Shown here one piece after another: positions 6,185 to 6,397 of a stretch of DNA of 6,397 nucleotides. The notes below the pieces were generated by a model that did no database searches, had not been told where the DNA came from, and saw only the letters and a list, made by a program, of their open reading frames with translations. Source of the DNA: Candidatus Coatesiibacteriota bacterium (GTDB lineage: Bacteria; B130-G9); contig QMNL01000100.1 in assembly GCA_003647755.1 (NCBI GenBank), positions 1 through 6,397 on the forward strand, read 5' to 3'. Made by a program: the position numbers and the translations under genes. Position 1 is the first letter of the stretch, and every line of letters starts with the position of its first letter.

Positions 6185-6397
6185 TCAAGAGCGATTCGTC
6201 TTGGCAGGCGAGCTTGGAGTTTCCCCAAAACGGGCTGCGGATTCGTTGGGTTGTTTGCTCCGGGGCGGTGTTTTGGGTGAAACAAGAGTGGAATTGGGAT
6301 TGAGGTGATGCTGGGTTTCAGTTCCCCGAAGGGGGACTACAATAGTAGCCGTAGGTGCAACCTGCGGAATCCGTTCACATTGGTATCTTCGCGACCC
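6185..6397 (-). CDS. Doubtful partial ORF, C-terminal 70 codons entering from the right edge
   Basis: On the minus strand a frame is open from the right edge to TGA at 6187-6185, convergent with the HEAT-like gene and ending 5 bp from its stop. The peptide is rich in P, T, S, N, K and R (for example VVSPLRGTE-like VVPLRGTETQHH and KTPPRSKQPNESAARFGE), with no domain that I know. About half of its third codon positions are G or C, lower than I would expect next to these genes. It runs straight through the hairpin cluster at 6320-6367. It could be the disordered tail of a real gene, or an accidental frame over a structured repeat. Confidence 0.2.
   Translation of the reverse strand, partial: GSRRYQCERIPQVAPTATIVVPLRGTETQHHLNPNSTLVSPKTPPRSKQPNESAARFGETPSSPAKTNRS
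6320..6367. repeat. Cluster of three hairpins; possible CRISPR-like or REP-like repeat
   Basis: Hairpin 1 (6320-6338) pairs AGTTCCCC with GGGGGACT across GAA. Hairpin 2 (6349-6367) pairs CCGTAGGT with ACCTGCGG across GCA. Between them CTAC-AATA-GTAG (6337-6348) forms a small dyad that partly overlaps hairpin 1. Both large stems are 8 bp with a 3-base loop, and each has one G.U pair that works only in plus-strand RNA. Read on the minus strand, hairpin 1 is followed by AACTGAAAC, which resembles the 3' end of many CRISPR repeats (repeat from about 6350 down to 6315). Only one copy is visible, so no array can be called. It is not an intrinsic terminator, since no T-run follows. Confidence 0.4.

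Noticed and set aside
6320..6338. Hairpin 1 as the intrinsic terminator of the operon
   Set aside because: The stem is strong, but no T-run follows on the plus strand and the stem is about 140 bp past the last stop codon.
6235..6375. Imperfect direct repeat CTGCGGATTCGTT (6235-6247) and CTGCGGAATCCGTT (6362-6375)
   Set aside because: Two short copies with indels and no shared flanks are not enough to call a repeat array.
6308..6397. Plus-strand frame from ATG 6308 open to the right edge, as a possible next operon gene (cdaR or glmM)
   Set aside because: GAGG lies only two bases before the ATG, the 30 residues show no YbbR transmembrane start and no GlmM FGTDGIRG motif, and the DNA is dominated by hairpins.

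Overview
The window reads as ordinary chromosomal bacterial DNA, GC-rich, with one divergent promoter region and a tightly packed core-gene operon. The order ftsH - folP - cdaA, together with a DHPS that carries an extra N-terminal domain, resembles arrangements I know from Deltaproteobacteria and related, often uncultivated, lineages. I cannot name the taxon from sequence alone. Three of the recognisable genes (the oxidoreductase, ftsH and folP) can only start at TTG.

Layout. Positions 1-640 (minus strand) hold the N-terminal part of a GltD/PreT-type, Fe-S and FAD-binding NAD(P)-dependent oxidoreductase that runs off the left edge. Positions 641-922 are a divergent intergenic region with two inverted repeats, a weak candidate promoter for the minus gene and a good sigma70-type promoter (850-878) for the plus-strand operon. 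The operon runs ftsH (923-2791), a possible 54-codon bridging ORF (2781-2945), folP (2942-4165), cdaA (4247-5101) and an exported HEAT-like repeat protein (5106-6179). I see no intrinsic terminator between these genes.

How the genes fit together. FtsH is the membrane AAA+ zinc protease for quality control. FolP makes dihydropteroate for folate. CdaA is the membrane diadenylate cyclase that makes c-di-AMP, a messenger for osmotic and cell-wall homeostasis. In many bacteria cdaA is followed by cdaR (YbbR) and glmM. Here the next gene, only 4 bp away, instead encodes an unrecognised exported alpha-helical repeat protein. This is the most interesting functional lead in the window.

The last 218 bases (6180-6397) have no confident gene. 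They contain a compact cluster of perfect or wobble-paired hairpins at 6320-6367, with features reminiscent of a CRISPR repeat, of a REP/BIME-type palindrome and of the 3' end of 16S rRNA, none of them provable here. An ORF open to the right edge also exists on the minus strand (6185-6397).
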